A stretch of 64,000 nt of DNA from an uncultured Bdellovibrionales bacterium (lineage in GTDB: Bacteria; Bdellovibrionota; Bdellovibrionia; Bdellovibrionales; UBA1609): assembly GCA_938002015.1 (NCBI GenBank), contig CALLAU010000007.1, positions 62,001 through 126,000 on the forward strand. Reading direction: 5' to 3'. Below the pieces are notes generated by a model, which saw only the letters and a list, made by a program, of their open reading frames with translations, was not told the DNA's origin and searched no databases. This document shows positions 30,092-39,797 of this stretch, piece after piece. Position 1 is the first letter of the stretch. Each line of letters opens with the position of its first letter. The position numbers and the translations under genes were made by a program.

Positions 30092-33000
30092 ATGGTTTTT
30101 TCATGGTTTTTTAGTCTTTTTATTTGTCTTATTTCTGTCAGTGCTTGGTCTCAAGTGCCGGTTGATCTTTTATCTAAACAAACCCTAGAAAGGGTTGAGA
30201 GGGTTCCAGAGTTTAAATTCATTCAGGATGAGGCCAATAAGCTTGGGGTTAAAGTCTATCTTTTTGGTGGTACAGCTTCAGCTTTTGCGCATTATGTGAG
30301 GTGGGATTTAGAAAGAGAAGCAGGAGATGAGAAATATCAGGCTGAGCGCTTTGATTACGATTTTACAAACATTTACCGCGGAAACCAAGATCTTGATATC
30401 GTTGTTGACGGTACTGCTGAACAGGCCCAAGAGCTTAAAAGTATACTTCAAAAAGCCTACCCTCATTTTGTTGGAAACAGGTCTTCATGGGAAGTGAGAC
30501 TGCTTCGTGAAGAATTAGGAGATAAGCTTCCTCTACTTGGAGATGACGATTTTGTTAAACAACATTCTGATACAAACTCTACAGGTATGGTTGCTCTTAA
30601 TCCTGATGAAGATGATGAGATTATTTTTAGAGACTTACATGATTGGGAAAACCCTAAATCAAGATTTTTAAAAGATGTGGCTGCAGCAAAAATTAAATAT
30701 CTTTTTAGCAAGGAGCATGAAACAACTGAAAGGTATCAAACTGGGCACAACCCTCCAATACTCTCAGCTGTCCGCTATATTGCTAAACTAACTCAGTATG
30801 AAGTTAAAGGAACTGTGGCAGATATGAAACTAATCAAAAAAGTGATTAGTGAAGCCATAGATGGCCAGATTTTAAATAGTTATTCAAAGTCTAAAGTGAT
30901 TGAATTTGGATTAAAGGCCTTAAGAAATGCTCCAAATATTGAGTATGCATGGGATCTTTTAGAAGAGGTGGGTCTTAGAGAGTATATTATTATGCTCGAT
31001 GATAGCTACAACAATAGTACTGATAGTCCGAGTTTTTGGATGCAGAAAGAGCCTTTAAGAACTTCTAAGCTTGGAGATTCAAAACAAGGTAAAACAGCGA
31101 GACAAGTTTTTGGTGAAGAGGAAGACATTATTGTATCTCATGAAACAAGATCTTTTGAAGCTTATGAGAGCATTACGCGTTCTGCAAAAGGAGAGGCAAA
31201 TGTTTTCATTTCAAGAAATGGTGCTATGGGAGAGGCAGCTGTACATGGTGATGGTTTCTATACTAAATTAGGTGAATCAGGAGCGATTGGTTCAGGAATT
31301 ACTGTTAGGTTTAAGCTTCATCCTGATGCTGTTGAGGGGCCAGACTTTACGAGGCATAGTAGCGGTATTGTTCTGATTCATAATAAAGCTGCATTGACCC
31401 TGATTCAAGAAAACATCCACCTTACCCTTTTTAAGTTTTTAGAACTTATTCTTTCTGATCAGATAGGGAGTGACGATAAGGGGCTAATGGAAAAGCTTAA
31501 TAGAAAATTTGCTCGTTACAAACTTGACGATGAAGAGCACAAGCAGATTGCTGAGGAAATTCTAATATCTGATCATGATGATTTTATAGCTTTAGATGAG
31601 ATTCCTCTTGAGTTTCTTTCTTATTGGTTTGCTCATCCAAATGCCGCCAACTATGAGGGTGTATTAGAGGAGTTAAGTGAATACTATGACTGTGGTGATG
31701 TTGTATCCTGTCTTATGCCCCATGCTCATTGGCAAGACTACCTTAATGAAGAATATGATTTAGTTGATACTTTTAATAATGAGGTTAACTCAGTCAACAG
31801 TAGAGCATTAGTTATTGAGGGGCTAGCTAAACCCCACTGGCAGGGTTATCCTGAGCTAATCACTCCATTTCTTTCAGACGATCATAATCTTGAAGCCCTT
31901 ATCAAAGAAGTACTAGCTGATCCATACTGGTTAAAACATCCTAAGCTTATTGCAAAGATCATAGACAACTTCTCTACGAGTAGCCAAAATACAAGTTACT
32001 TGGTGCCTCTTGCAACTCATATCTTTTCACAAGAAGAGTGGGCAAAACATTCAGTTTTATTTGAAAAACTGGTTGAGGCATATTTAAAGTATGGCAATAC
32101 CGAATTAGCAGACGCGCTTTTATCCCATGCATTTTCAAAAAAACACTGGGCTCATCGTTCAGATTTGATGGGTGATATGGTTAAGGATTACCATCTAAGT
32201 TTTGAATTAGCTTCAACTTTAGGTATGAAGCACTGGTCATCTCACCCTGATTTTGTTGAAAAACTTGTAGAGCAAAACCCTCATTTTGAAGAGCGAATAT
32301 TAATGATAAAACATATATTCTCCAAGGAGCATTGGTGGAAAAAAGTGAAACACCTTCTTCCAAAATTTATTGAAGATAATAATACTCATGACTACATTGC
32401 TGAGTATATACTGACTCAAGATTTTGCTTTTAGTAAAAAAATTATTAATCAGATGGTAGCAGTGGATACATTTCAGCGTAGCTTAATTGAATATGTGCTT
32501 CCTAAAGAAGAAAATAAAGACACTGAGCTTTTGTTAAAGCTGGCAGGAGATGCAGAAAACCATGAACCGATTATAGAACATATTTTGTCTAAAGAATTTT
32601 ACTCTGATCAAGCTGAACTAGTTGAAAAAATGGTTGCATTAGAGGCCGGTTTAGAGATCGATAACGCTTTGGTGGAGTACGTTTTTGCTAGTCCATTTTG
32701 GGAACTTGATCACTTGGTGGAGGCGTTTATTGAAGATGGTAGAGCGAGCGGCTCAATCATGGTTTATATCTTAAGCCAAGATGATCATCCAAAGCAAAGC
32801 GAGTGGATTAAAAAAGCTATGGAAGATGGTGGTTATGGATTTTTAGAAGAACTAACTGAAGAGGACTTGATGCATGAAAACTGGAAGAAAAGTAAAAACC
32901 TTATGAGGGAGATTCTTTCACACGATCTAAGCTATGACAGTTTAGAGCTGCTTTCAGCTCATATTTTAAATGATTCTTTCTGGGGTGATCAGGATGATGT

Positions 33001-33424
33001 TGTAAAGCTTTTTGCTGCTCAAAAAGAAGCGGGGGAGTTTCTAATAAGCAATATTCTTCCTTATTCAGCTAGTACTCTTAATAGAAAAATTCTTGAAAAT
33101 ATTATTGATAATGATTTTAAAGATGCTGAAGTTGTTGAAGAAGTTTTATCAAATGAAGAGTGGGCGACTCACCCAAATCTAGTGATGAAAATCCTGACTG
33201 AGGGCGTGGCTGATAATGAGCTGGCTACCTTCGTTTTTTCAAAACGATATTGGAATGAGCATGAAGTTTTCTGGGATTATCTTGGTGGAGATGATGATGA
33301 AATCACCGTAGCTACCTTAAGAAGAAAGAACCATAAGGTACCTTTTGCTAGTTGGTATGAGAATTACCTTAATGGAGGTGGTTCAGATGCTATAGGCCTA
33401 ACGTGTAGTGGCTTACTTAAGTAA
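30092..33424 (+). CDS. very large exported repeat protein, 1110 aa
   Basis: The ATG at 30092 is chosen over the GTG at 30083 because AGGTGG sits 5 bases upstream. A signal peptide (FSWFFSLFICLISVSAWS) indicates export. Residues ~45-110 hold LFGGTASAFAHYV and later NQDLDIVVDG, a GG...DxD pattern reminiscent of pol-beta-type nucleotidyltransferases. A second globular region (~370-450) contains VHGDGFYTKLGESGAIGSG. From ~540 to ~1080 there are about 15 degenerate helical repeats of ~35 residues with the core (F/L)S-x3-W-x2-H-P-x-L (for example FSQEEWAKHSVLFEKLVEA, FSKKHWAHRSDLM, LSNEEWATHPNLVMKIL), resembling HEAT-like solenoids. The function is not known. Export, size and a possible enzyme head suggest a secreted or periplasmic effector, which is inference. 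Confidence 0.8.
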   Translation: MVFSWFFSLFICLISVSAWSQVPVDLLSKQTLERVERVPEFKFIQDEANKLGVKVYLFGGTASAFAHYVRWDLEREAGDEKYQAERFDYDFTNIYRGNQDLDIVVDGTAEQAQELKSILQKAYPHFVGNRSSWEVRLLREELGDKLPLLGDDDFVKQHSDTNSTGMVALNPDEDDEIIFRDLHDWENPKSRFLKDVAAAKIKYLFSKEHETTERYQTGHNPPILSAVRYIAKLTQYEVKGTVADMKLIKKVISEAIDGQILNSYSKSKVIEFGLKALRNAPNIEYAWDLLEEVGLREYIIMLDDSYNNSTDSPSFWMQKEPLRTSKLGDSKQGKTARQVFGEEEDIIVSHETRSFEAYESITRSAKGEANVFISRNGAMGEAAVHGDGFYTKLGESGAIGSGITVRFKLHPDAVEGPDFTRHSSGIVLIHNKAALTLIQENIHLTLFKFLELILSDQIGSDDKGLMEKLNRKFARYKLDDEEHKQIAEEILISDHDDFIALDEIPLEFLSYWFAHPNAANYEGVLEELSEYYDCGDVVSCLMPHAHWQDYLNEEYDLVDTFNNEVNSVNSRALVIEGLAKPHWQGYPELITPFLSDDHNLEALIKEVLADPYWLKHPKLIAKIIDNFSTSSQNTSYLVPLATHIFSQEEWAKHSVLFEKLVEAYLKYGNTELADALLSHAFSKKHWAHRSDLMGDMVKDYHLSFELASTLGMKHWSSHPDFVEKLVEQNPHFEERILMIKHIFSKEHWWKKVKHLLPKFIEDNNTHDYIAEYILTQDFAFSKKIINQMVAVDTFQRSLIEYVLPKEENKDTELLLKLAGDAENHEPIIEHILSKEFYSDQAELVEKMVALEAGLEIDNALVEYVFASPFWELDHLVEAFIEDGRASGSIMVYILSQDDHPKQSEWIKKAMEDGGYGFLEELTEEDLMHENWKKSKNLMREILSHDLSYDSLELLSAHILNDSFWGDQDDVVKLFAAQKEAGEFLISNILPYSASTLNRKILENIIDNDFKDAEVVEEVLSNEEWATHPNLVMKILTEGVADNELATFVFSKRYWNEHEVFWDYLGGDDDEITVATLRRKNHKVPFASWYENYLNGGGSDAIGLTCSGLLK

Positions 33425-33531
33425 TTTAAGGTTAAGATTTCTTTTTAATGCTCCTCATTTTCTTGCTAAATGGGGCTTTAGGTTTTAAGGCTTATCTACT
33501 TGCCAAGTTATTCTAAATGAAGGGGGCGTAG

Positions 33532-35028
33532 GTGCAAATTAAAAATGCTTTAGTTTCAGTTTCAAATAAAGAGGGTCTTGAGAGTCTTGCTGAGTTTTTG
33601 ATTAAAAACGAAGTAAGAACTCTTTCAACAGGAGGCACATATAAGCGCTTAAAAGAGCTTGGAGTTCCTGTAATTAAGGTTTCTGAGCAAACAGATTTTC
33701 CGGAAGTAATGGGTGGGAGAGTAAAAACACTTCATCCAAAAGTTCATATGGGGCTTTTAGCAAGAGATCAGCACGAGGGTGATCAGGCCGTTTTAGATGA
33801 AAATGGAGTTGAGAAATTTGATTTACTTGTTGTTAATCTTTACCCTTTTAAGGAAAAACTAAAAGAGAATTTAGCTGAAAATGAAATGGTTGAGTTCATT
33901 GATGTTGGTGGACCTTCAATGATTAGAGCGGGAGCTAAGAACTATCCAAGGCTTTTAACTTTAACAAGCCCTTTAGATTATAGCCTTTTAAATAATACTG
34001 AGAATATAGATATAAATAAAAGAAGAGAGATGTCAGCAAAAGCTTTTAGGCACTTGTCTGATTATGATAAGTCAGTTTGTAATTGGCTTTTAGGTAGTGA
34101 TTCAAAAACTAAAAAATTAAGGTACGGGGAAAACCCTCATCAGACTGCAACCTGGAGACCTACTGAGGTTGAGGGGCTTCATGAAGCAGAAATACTACAA
34201 GGAAAAGAGCTCTCTTTTAATAATATTATTGATCTTTCTGCAGCTATTGAAAGTTTAGCGCAATTTGAAAAAAACACCGTTGTTAGTGTTAAGCATAACA
34301 ACCCTTGTGGTGTTGCAACAGCTGATTCTGTGGAAGAAGCTGTTAAAAAGTCTTTAGCAGGAGATCCACAAAGTGTTTTTGGTGGTATTATTGCTTCAAA
34401 TGTAGAGATTAATAAGACAGCTGCTGAAGAACTTACATCACTTTTTTTAGAGTGTATTATAGCCCCTTCAATTTCTGATGAGGCAAAAGAGGTCTTTAAG
34501 AAGAAAAAAAATCTAAGAGTCCTAGTCTGGCCTAAATTAGTAGAAGGTTACTTTCCAAGCAAAGATTATAAGAGGGTGATTGGCGGTGAGGTTGAGCAAA
34601 GTCCTGATCAAGTTGCTGATTTAGACACATCATCTTGGAAAGTAGTTTCAGGAAGTCAGCCTGATGAAACTTTTATGAAGGCTCTAGCTTTTTCATGGAA
34701 ATGTGTTGCAAGGCTTAAGAGTAATGCAATTGCTATTACTGGAGGTGAGCAGACTCTTGGCTTAGGTATGGGGCAAGTAAATCGTGTGGATTCTGTTGAA
34801 ATAGCTGTGCAAAGGTGGAAGAGGTTTCACTCTGAGTATAAAGGTCCTGTTGTTTTAGCAAGTGACGCATTCTTCCCTTTTGCTGACTCTATTGAGCTAG
34901 CTCATAAAGCTGGAATTGATTGGATTGTTCAGCCTGGTGGCTCGATTAAAGATCAAGAGGTTATTGATAAAGCAAAAGAACTTGGTGTTAATATGGTTTT
35001 CACCGGTAAAAGGCATTTCCTTCATTAA
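33532..35028 (+). CDS. purH: bifunctional AICAR formyltransferase/IMP cyclohydrolase
   Basis: 498 residues, close to the ~510-530 of the family. It catalyses the last two steps of IMP synthesis. The N-terminal cyclohydrolase is recognised by ALVSVSNKEGLE, TLSTGGTYKRLKELG and MGGRVKTLHPKVHMGLLA; the C-terminal formyltransferase by LRYGENPHQTA, SVKHNNPCGVA, SNAIAITGG, GMGQVNRVDS and DAFFPFADSIE. The start is GTG at 33532, with AAGGGGGC 4 bases upstream. The gene seems to stand alone, with no other purine genes nearby. Confidence 0.95.
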   Translation: MQIKNALVSVSNKEGLESLAEFLIKNEVRTLSTGGTYKRLKELGVPVIKVSEQTDFPEVMGGRVKTLHPKVHMGLLARDQHEGDQAVLDENGVEKFDLLVVNLYPFKEKLKENLAENEMVEFIDVGGPSMIRAGAKNYPRLLTLTSPLDYSLLNNTENIDINKRREMSAKAFRHLSDYDKSVCNWLLGSDSKTKKLRYGENPHQTATWRPTEVEGLHEAEILQGKELSFNNIIDLSAAIESLAQFEKNTVVSVKHNNPCGVATADSVEEAVKKSLAGDPQSVFGGIIASNVEINKTAAEELTSLFLECIIAPSISDEAKEVFKKKKNLRVLVWPKLVEGYFPSKDYKRVIGGEVEQSPDQVADLDTSSWKVVSGSQPDETFMKALAFSWKCVARLKSNAIAITGGEQTLGLGMGQVNRVDSVEIAVQRWKRFHSEYKGPVVLASDAFFPFADSIELAHKAGIDWIVQPGGSIKDQEVIDKAKELGVNMVFTGKRHFLH

Positions 35029-35124
35029 AAAAAAGTTTTGCTAGCCGTAAGTAGTAGGGTTAGGATGAGATAAATCTTTAAAAGGTTTATCCTATAGCTC
35101 TAACTAATTTTGCAGGTGAGATTA

Positions 35125-36843
35125 ATGAACCAACAATCTGATATATGGATGCTAAGAATAAGTGGAGAGGTTATTGGCCCACTTAGCACTGGCGACTTGC
35201 AAGATAAAATCATGGCACTTCAAGTTACAGGAATTGATGAGGTCGCTAGACCTTGTGCTTCTTGGTATTACTTAAGAGATTTAGATCAGTTTTTACCAGT
35301 CTTGGAAAAAGCATCGATGAGTAGATCTGCAACAGTTTCAGATTCAATGAGTCAAACAAAGACAAGCCAAAATACAATGACTCACACAGCTCAAAACACA
35401 GATAGTAAAACACTTGATCTTGTGGATGTAGTGAGAATGGAGAGCACGCAGCCCATAGAAGATAATGATGTTGTCATTGGTAATAGACAGAATATTGAAG
35501 AAGAGCAAAAACAAAAAGAAGTTTTAAATCTTGATAAGCTTAAAGAAAGCGCTGGAAAAAAAAAGAAAAAAGAGACTAAACTTTTTAGGAACCTTTTTGT
35601 CTTAGTCTTATTTATTTGTATAGCTGGATACTATTATAAAACTAACATTATGGGAGCTAAAAAGCCTGCATATGCAAACCCTTTTAGTGAAGCTCAAAAA
35701 AACTGGAAGATAGGAAACTTTAGACAAGCTTTAGTTAATATGAAAGCGGCGCTAAGTAATAAGAAAAGTTTAAAGAACTTAAGTATGCCTTATGTTGCAC
35801 TGTTAATTCACCAAGAAGGAGACAGTAAAAAAGCTGCTAAGCTCTTAGAAGGAATGAGTAATAAGAACACTGCTGAGTGGAAAAATTTAAGTGGCATGGT
35901 AAAATTTCAGAGTCAAAACTTAGCTGGCGCTGAGAAGGATTTTTTAAACTCTATTTCTGCTGATCAATTTTATACGCCTGCTGTTATTAACCTTGGCCTT
36001 ATTTATAGAAAACGAAAGAATTGGTCTGTATCTAAAGCCTACTTTGAGTCTGCTTACTCAAAAGGTGGGGAAACAGGGCTGCTGGCTTTTCTTGTTGCTG
36101 AGTCATGGGCTAAAGGTGCTTTAGCTAAAGGTGATTTAAAAGAGCTTTCTTCAGTACAGATATTTTTAGAGAGCCAGGTAAGTCTTTCTTCCTCTTATGC
36201 ATTTGAATTAAACACATTACTTCTTTGGGTAAAAAAACTTCAAGGAATAAATACAAAAGAAAATTTAGACAGTATCTTAAAAGTTGACCCTTACTTAACA
36301 GATTTAAGACGAGAGAATCCGTTTCACGTAAAAGTTGAGTTCTCAGATTTTAAATATATTTGTAACGATCTTTCTCCATCTAAGAATGCTAGTACAAACT
36401 GGGCTTCTGTGGTGGCTTTGTGCCGTTTTATGGCTGATGAAGAAAAGATTGCTTTTACAAGTATTGATGAAGCGTTAAAGTTAAACACAGGTGATGCTAA
36501 TTTACTTTCTCTTAAGTCGTTTGGTTTAGATTTAAAAGATAATGTTCAAGATGCAAGTATTGCTTTAAGCGAAGCTATTGCAAGTAATGCTAATCAGTCA
36601 AAAATGCTTCCACTTTATATGCAGGCTCATTTTTGCCAAAGAAGAGGGGATTATAAGTGCTCTTCAAGGTTTTGGCAGCAGATCTTAGCTGAGGATGTTC
36701 AAAGCGCTTCTGCTTATGCTGCACTTAGTAGGGCTTACTTTGAGGTTGGCTCAAAGGAAAAGGCTATAAGCTTAAAAATAAAAGCAGGAAGCCTTAACCC
36801 TGATTTAAAGTCATTTATTGAGCTTGATTATCTTTTAAAATAA
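35125..36843 (+). CDS. GYF_2-domain membrane protein with TPR-like repeats
   Basis: 572 residues from the ATG at 35125, which has AGGTGA 5 bases upstream (an in-frame TTG at 35110 has none). Residues 5-55 form a GYF_2 (DUF4339-like) domain: [19 protein letters not shown] charged linker leads to a membrane segment at ~158-175 ([19 protein letters not shown]). The C-terminal ~390 residues are tetratricopeptide-like repeats that would be periplasmic (for example [29 protein letters not shown]). GYF_2 domains are protein-binding modules. The protein at 43119 has the same domain, so the two may share a partner. The specific role is unknown. Confidence 0.82.
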   Translation: MNQQSDIWMLRISGEVIGPLSTGDLQDKIMALQVTGIDEVARPCASWYYLRDLDQFLPVLEKASMSRSATVSDSMSQTKTSQNTMTHTAQNTDSKTLDLVDVVRMESTQPIEDNDVVIGNRQNIEEEQKQKEVLNLDKLKESAGKKKKKETKLFRNLFVLVLFICIAGYYYKTNIMGAKKPAYANPFSEAQKNWKIGNFRQALVNMKAALSNKKSLKNLSMPYVALLIHQEGDSKKAAKLLEGMSNKNTAEWKNLSGMVKFQSQNLAGAEKDFLNSISADQFYTPAVINLGLIYRKRKNWSVSKAYFESAYSKGGETGLLAFLVAESWAKGALAKGDLKELSSVQIFLESQVSLSSSYAFELNTLLLWVKKLQGINTKENLDSILKVDPYLTDLRRENPFHVKVEFSDFKYICNDLSPSKNASTNWASVVALCRFMADEEKIAFTSIDEALKLNTGDANLLSLKSFGLDLKDNVQDASIALSEAIASNANQSKMLPLYMQAHFCQRRGDYKCSSRFWQQILAEDVQSASAYAALSRAYFEVGSKEKAISLKIKAGSLNPDLKSFIELDYLLK

Positions 36844-36925
36844 AAAAACTGCCTTCTTTAAAACTATAAATATAGCACCAAGCTTCTTTACTAATCTTTT
36901 TTTAGCATATAGCCTCTCAAAACTC

Positions 36926-37426
36926 ATGTTCAGTTTGCTAAAAGCCTATAAAAAAAACGATCCAAGTGTGAAGTCACTTCTAGAGGTTTTAATCCTTTTT
37001 CCAGGCCCTAAAGCGATTTTTTTCCATAGATTTTCTCACTTTCTTTATAAATTAAAGCTGTTCTTTTTAGCCCGCCTTATATCTGAAGTATCAAGGTTTA
37101 TTACAGGTATAGAGATTCACCCTGGTGCAAAAGTCGGTAAGAGGTTTGTGATTGATCATGGTGTTGGTGTGGTTATTGGAGAAACAGCTGTAGTTGGAGA
37201 CGATTGTCTTATATATCACGGTGTTACCTTAGGTGGTGTTTCTAAGACAAAAGACTTTAAGAGGCACCCAAGTCTTGGTGACAACGTTTTAGTTGGGGCC
37301 GGAGCCAAAGTACTTGGTCCTATTGAAATCGGAAATGGTGTAAGAATAGGAGCAAACTCTGTAGTAACTAAGTCGTGTGGTGACGGTGAGACTATAGTTG
37401 GAATTCCAGGTAAACCTACTTCTTAA
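36926..37426 (+). CDS. cysE: serine O-acetyltransferase, short form
   Basis: 166 residues. It makes O-acetylserine for cysteine synthesis. The N-terminal helical part ([25 protein letters not shown]) and the left-handed beta-helix with hexapeptide repeats ([60 protein letters not shown]) are typical. His residues in IDHG and YHGVTLGG are catalytic in the family. It is the EpsC-like short form, lacking the long N-terminal extension of E. coli CysE. No ribosome site is obvious. Stops of this and the next gene are one base apart. Confidence 0.92.
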   Translation: MFSLLKAYKKNDPSVKSLLEVLILFPGPKAIFFHRFSHFLYKLKLFFLARLISEVSRFITGIEIHPGAKVGKRFVIDHGVGVVIGETAVVGDDCLIYHGVTLGGVSKTKDFKRHPSLGDNVLVGAGAKVLGPIEIGNGVRIGANSVVTKSCGDGETIVGIPGKPTS

Positions 37427-37427
37427 C

Positions 37428-38102
37428 TTAAGTTTTAAGAGTATAAATCATACACACAAAATTCACTTTTGACTTAGAAGGTATGTGGCCTCTAATTTCC
37501 TCAGGTGTACCTCTTAAAATTGATTCGCTTTCTTCAGTAAGATTTAGGCCTAAAACACAATACGAGTGAGGAAGGTGCAGCTTAAGCTCATCAAGCACTT
37601 TATCAAGTCTATAAGGTGTATCCATTATAAAAGAAGGGTTTTTCTTTGAAGCTATTTTCTTATAAAAAGCAGGTCGTTCTTCTTTTTTTTGTGGGGGAAA
37701 GCCTAAGACCTCAAAGTGTTCTGTTCGTCTATCAAGGTAGGGCATTAAAGCAGTAAGGCTACTAACGCCAGGTAAACTCTTTACCTCTACTTTGTTTTCA
37801 ACACATTTTTTTACTAAAGCAAAGCCTGGGTCAAAAAAACTAGGAGTTCCACAGTCTGTTACTAGGCTTACATCATTTTCTTCTACAAGCTCTAAAAGCT
37901 TATTAAGTTCATCGAGGTCAGTATGTTCATTTAACGTATGGATTTTTTTATCTTGTGGCTTTATTCCCCATGCAGAAAGCCTTCTTCGAATAACCTTAGC
38001 TTCTTCTCCTATTATGTGATCTGATTCTTTAAGCTTTTTTAAAGCTCTTAAAGTGATGTCATCAAGATTTCCTATAGGTGTTGAGATTAAAAACAAAGAC
38101 AT
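37428..38102 (-). CDS. rsmI: RsmI-family rRNA ribose methyltransferase (tetrapyrrole methylase fold)
   Basis: 224 residues. The start LFLISTPIGNLDDITLRAL is the hallmark of RsmI, which methylates the 2'-OH of C1402 of 16S rRNA using SAM. SLVTDCGTPSFFDPGFALV and LPGVSSLTALMPY match the SAM-binding segments. It is shorter than the ~285 residues of E. coli RsmI and lacks the C-terminal domain. A related small family has the same core, so the substrate is likely but not proven. It is convergent with cysE and lies 5 bases after the HAD gene. Confidence 0.85.
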   Translation of the reverse strand: MSLFLISTPIGNLDDITLRALKKLKESDHIIGEEAKVIRRRLSAWGIKPQDKKIHTLNEHTDLDELNKLLELVEENDVSLVTDCGTPSFFDPGFALVKKCVENKVEVKSLPGVSSLTALMPYLDRRTEHFEVLGFPPQKKEERPAFYKKIASKKNPSFIMDTPYRLDKVLDELKLHLPHSYCVLGLNLTEESESILRGTPEEIRGHIPSKSKVNFVCMIYTLKT

Positions 38103-38107
38103 AAGTT

Positions 38108-38842
38108 CTAAATTCCCTCTAAAAGAGATTTATAATCTAATGGAGAAAGACTAAGCCATGTTTCTTTAGGTTCAGCGCGCTTAGAGTGAACACTGTCGAT
38201 ATATACAAGTTGGTAATTAGGCTGATCTTTAAACTCACAGTATTTTAAAACATGAGGCTCATTATCAAAGAACCATAAATGGTGGTGAGGGCTCATAAGT
38301 TTACTTAAAGCTTCTTGTTTATAAGGGCCATCAATTAGCCCCTTATTAGGTTTTGTGATGAGATCAGAGTCTTCTTTTAAGGGGAGTTCCCATTTTTTAA
38401 GTTGATTTAAGGTGCCTGCTCTCATGCGCTCATTGTCTCTGCCTGTTAAGTACATGATCTTAAAGCCTTTAGTTTCAAGTTTTTGAATAAAGGGTATGCA
38501 AAAATCATAGGGAATATCATGTTTTAGGTACTCATTGGTGAAAAAGCGAGCTGCCCAAAAGCGTTTTGCCTGCTTAATGCTCTCACTACTAAGTTCTTCA
38601 GATAGTATTTGATAAAGCGGTTCAAGACCCCAGTCTTTATCAGTGAGTACTTTGCTCTTAAGTTCATCAAAAGACTCTCTTTTTAGTTCTTTTTTTAACC
38701 AATCCTCTTTTAAGATTGCCTCTAAAATCACCTGATTTCTTGGGCTTACATTAAAAATTGTTGAGTCAATGTCAAAGACTGCAATTGGAGTATTTTTGCT
38801 ATCTTTAAGAGTGTTGTCGAGCCTTGAGATCAGTACGTCCAT
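38108..38842 (-). CDS. HAD-superfamily hydrolase
   Basis: 244 residues. Motif I FDIDSTIFN (DxD at 24-26) carries the nucleophile, motif II is MYLTGRDNER, and motif III/IV include a Lys region and WFFDNEPHVL. The layout resembles the acid-phosphatase-like and 5'-nucleotidase-like HAD groups. No signal peptide is seen, so it is cytoplasmic. The substrate is unknown. It is probably co-transcribed with the rsmI-like gene, and divergent from phnD with only 52 bases between. Confidence 0.85.
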   Translation of the reverse strand: MDVLISRLDNTLKDSKNTPIAVFDIDSTIFNVSPRNQVILEAILKEDWLKKELKRESFDELKSKVLTDKDWGLEPLYQILSEELSSESIKQAKRFWAARFFTNEYLKHDIPYDFCIPFIQKLETKGFKIMYLTGRDNERMRAGTLNQLKKWELPLKEDSDLITKPNKGLIDGPYKQEALSKLMSPHHHLWFFDNEPHVLKYCEFKDQPNYQLVYIDSVHSKRAEPKETWLSLSPLDYKSLLEGI

Positions 38843-38894
38843 AAGGTAACAATATGACCTTTAAAATTAATCAAGCAAGTCCAAGGGGGCTAAA

Positions 38895-39797
38895 TTGTTT
38901 TCACGTGTTTTACTAGTAGTTTTAACTTTGTGTTTTATCACTTCTTGTTCAGTAAAGAGAGCTCCATTAGGCACAGATAAAAACCCTATTAAAGTTTTCT
39001 TAATTCCTTCTGTAGATGCGCAAATGTTAAAAGATAAAGCGCAAGATCTAAAAAAAGGTTTAGAAGAGTTAACAGGTTACTCTATTAAACTTTCTGTCCC
39101 TTCAAGCTACATTGCCGTAGTTGAAGCTTTTGGAACGAAGAGAGCTGATGTAGCAGTGATGAATACTTTTGGTTATTTATTGGCTCATAAAAAATATGAT
39201 GTTGAAGCAAAGCTCTTAGTTACAAGATTTGGTGATACAAGTTATAAGTCTCAAATCATTGCAAGAAAAGATTCTAAAATTAATTCTTTAAGCGATATTA
39301 AAGGAGCTAAGTTTGCTTACGTAGACCCTGCCTCTGCATCAGGTTATCTTTTAGCTAAGAGTTTATTCAAAAAGAAAGACATTGAGCCAGCTGAAACTAT
39401 GTTCGCTCAAAAGCATGATTCAGTTGTTTCTATGGTTTATCAAGGGCAAGTAGATGCTGGAGCAACTTTTTACTCCCCCCCAATTGAAGGAAGAATTCAG
39501 GATGCAAGAAGGTTAGTTAAGACGCAGTTTCCAGATGTTGAAGAGAAGGTAAAAATTGTGAGCCTTACAGATTCTATTCCTAATGATCCCATTATTTTTA
39601 GAAAAGATATTGAAACTGAGATGAAGACTAAACTTGTAGAAGCATTAAAGACATATATTGCTACTGAAAAAGGTAAAGCAACTTTTGAGGCTTTATATCT
39701 TGTCACAGGTTTAGTGGATGTGAAGGATTCGCATTATGACCCTGTAAGAAAGCTTTTAACAGAACTAGATGTAAATATTGAGAAAATGGTTAAGTAA
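38895..39797 (+). CDS. phnD: PhnD-type substrate-binding lipoprotein
   Basis: 300 residues. The TTG start is supported by AAGGGG 6 bases upstream. A lipobox (ITSC at residues 15-18) anchors the protein. It is a periplasmic solute-binding domain of the phosphonate/phosphite family: DAQMLKDKAQDLKKGLEELT, RADVAVMNTFGYLLAH, and KGAKFAYVDPASASGYL with its binding-loop Ser residues. The ATPase and permease genes follow in the same operon. Substrate could be phosphonate, phosphite or a phosphate ester; no C-P lyase or phosphite-oxidising gene lies nearby. Confidence 0.9.
   Translation: MFSRVLLVVLTLCFITSCSVKRAPLGTDKNPIKVFLIPSVDAQMLKDKAQDLKKGLEELTGYSIKLSVPSSYIAVVEAFGTKRADVAVMNTFGYLLAHKKYDVEAKLLVTRFGDTSYKSQIIARKDSKINSLSDIKGAKFAYVDPASASGYLLAKSLFKKKDIEPAETMFAQKHDSVVSMVYQGQVDAGATFYSPPIEGRIQDARRLVKTQFPDVEEKVKIVSLTDSIPNDPIIFRKDIETEMKTKLVEALKTYIATEKGKATFEALYLVTGLVDVKDSHYDPVRKLLTELDVNIEKMVK

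Noticed and set aside
30092..33424. ADP-ribosyltransferase domain suggested by HGDGFY
   Set aside because: The supporting R-STS-E pattern is not visible, so I do not call it.
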